From CAWCWN01 sp963799245 (GTDB taxonomy: Bacteria > Chloroflexota > Ktedonobacteria > Ktedonobacterales > Ktedonobacteraceae), in NCBI GenBank assembly GCA_963799245.1, contig CAWCWN010000005.1, forward strand, positions 186,001 through 250,000: a DNA stretch of 64,000 bases, read 5' to 3'. The first letter of the stretch is position 1, and the number at the start of each line of letters is the position of its first letter. Shown piece by piece: positions 63,104 to 64,000 of this stretch. A program made the position numbers and the translations under genes. Under the pieces are notes generated by a model. That model searched no databases and was not told the origin of the DNA. It saw nothing but the letters and a program-made list of their open reading frames with translations.

Positions 63104-63729
63104 ATGTCTCGACAACCGAGCTCCATCTCTGCCATTGACAGGCCTGCCCGTCCGCGCCGACCCGCTTTGGTGGGCGGCATTCCCCCGCGCATCTTCGCCA
63201 TTTGCCTGACATCCATCCTTGTAGCCGTTCACTACACAAACTATGGCCCGCTCACCCCAACGTTAATGCGCGAACTGCATATCTCCAGCGGGCAAACAGG
63301 CCTTTTCTCAACCTTTCTCTTCGCGGGACTGGCTGTTATGTACATACCGGCCGGGACGCTGGCGGATCGCTTTGGTCAACGCCCGGTACTGCTCGGCTCC
63401 TCTATCCTCTTCGTGCTGGGATCGTTCCTGCTGCCTCTCTTGTCCAGCCTGTCCTGGGCATGACCTGTATCGCCATCGGCACAACTATCCCCTACACCTC
63501 GGTCTTCAACGAAGCTGCACACCTGCGGGGAGTTGGCAAAGGTGTAGCACAGGGCCTCGTCAGTGTGATTTCGACGCCGCCAGTGCTGCTGGGGCCGCCG
63601 TTGATCGGCCTGCTTTTCGCTTACGCACATAATTTTGTACTGGTCTTTGGCTTCATCATACTCTTCGGCTGCGTCGCCATCACGGCATCGTTTCTGACGG
63701 GGCCGGCCTTCAGGCGCGAAGGGAGCTGA
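63104..63729 (+). pseudogene. MFS transporter, internal deletion and frame change
   Basis: The first three helices of a major facilitator transporter are intact (HYTNYGPLTPTLMRELHIS; the motif-A loop LADRFGQRP; LGSSILFVLGSFLLPL). At about 63440-63470 the sequence jumps, in another frame, to helices near the end (GTTIPYTSVFNEAAHLRGVGKG; LLGPPLIGLLFAYAHNF). About half of the normal 400 residues is missing. Not expected to function. Substrate unknown. Confidence 0.8.
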
Positions 63730-63911
63730 ATGGGGATGATTACCGCCGCCACAGGCCTCCGACCTGCCCGTCCCGGCATACAAAATTGCTACGGTTGCCA
63801 CCTTCCTGGCAGCTTGCGCGTTTTATGCAGTAGTGATGCTGGCGTTTAGTTGGTTCTAGGGCTACAATCTAAGTAACGAGTAGTATTGTAAAAACAGAGG
63901 AGCAAACCCCG

Positions 63912-64000
63912 ATGCTGAAAAAACCACAGGCCATACTCTTTGATCTCGACGGTGTTTTAACCGACACATCTGAATACCACTATCAGGCCTGGAAGCACTT
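63912..64000 (+). CDS. pgmB: beta-phosphoglucomutase (HAD), 3' truncated by window end
   Basis: First 29 codons only. FDLDGVLTDTSEYHYQAWKH matches the N-terminus of beta-phosphoglucomutases: nucleophile Asp and acid/base Asp in DLDGVLTD, followed by the EYHYQAWK cap motif. It interconverts beta-glucose-1-phosphate and glucose-6-phosphate, usually with a maltose or trehalose phosphorylase. AGAGGAG before the ATG. Confidence 0.85.
   Translation, partial: MLKKPQAILFDLDGVLTDTSEYHYQAWKH

Noticed and set aside
63730..63859. Short hydrophobic frame (PVPAYKIATVATFLAACAFYAVVMLAFSWF) between the MFS remnant and pgmB
   Set aside because: Open to a TAG at 63857 but without a start codon or SD; could be a small transporter subunit remnant, not supported enough to list.

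Overview
The window looks like a chromosomal segment of a high-GC member of the Chloroflexota, most likely class Ktedonobacteria. This is an inference from gene families (XRE-plus-GAF regulators, a HEAT-repeat protein, a kinase with a Pro/Thr-rich linker, a coproporphyrin-branch heme cluster, GH15, many soluble methyltransferases), not from a marker gene. No phage, plasmid, transposase, rRNA operon or CRISPR array is visible. The only RNA gene recognised is tRNA-His(GTG).

Layout. 0-12.8 kb: Gfo/Idh oxidoreductase, CoA-binding protein, MetY, a broken glutamine synthetase, an orphan xanthine-dehydrogenase-type large subunit, a HEAT protein, a FAD oxidoreductase, and the operon rhodanese-MoeB / CysO-like / CysM / Mec, which is the protein-thiocarboxylate route to cysteine. 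13-18.6 kb: tRNA-His, a CsoR-family regulator, a long structured leader, a non-canonical NRAMP transporter, a large sensor histidine kinase and an HD hydrolase. 18.6-28 kb: minus-strand operon CoxG / methyltransferase / cystathionine-gamma-synthase-like, then RlmI, GH15 and GH3. 28.1-34.4 kb: heme operon hemA-hemC-hemD-hemQ-hemL-hemB, read leftward. 34.6-46.9 kb: membrane proteins, folD-fchA, nth, a 3-hydroxyproline dehydratase, threonine aldolase, an MsmK/UgpC ATPase, DUF971 and a pentapeptide protein. 46.9-64 kb: FabG, methyltransferases, a membrane transporter pair, clpP facing a ClgR-like regulator, MuiA-like, Rieske, a pseudokinase, DUF1643, an HD hydrolase, a broken MFS transporter and the start of beta-phosphoglucomutase.

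The most notable signals are these. Three copies of a 15-bp palindromic box lie between clpP and the ClgR-like gene, the first overlapping a consensus promoter. A FolD lacks the catalytic Lys but is translationally coupled to a separate cyclohydrolase (FchA). A CysO-like carrier has a 10-residue tail after its Gly-Gly, next to a JAMM protease. An NRAMP protein has both metal-binding motifs altered, and is preceded by a CsoR-like protein lacking its first Cys. A membrane-anchored kinase homologue has lost the HRD Asp. An 11-bp inverted repeat stands in front of the heme operon.

At least four loci (glutamine synthetase, GT2 glycosyltransferase, sirtuin/DUF1684, MFS) keep the two ends of genes but lack the middle or the facing 3' ends. 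Several other genes have single-base shifts at homopolymers. Together this suggests either recent small deletions or assembly and sequencing errors; the sequence alone cannot separate the two.
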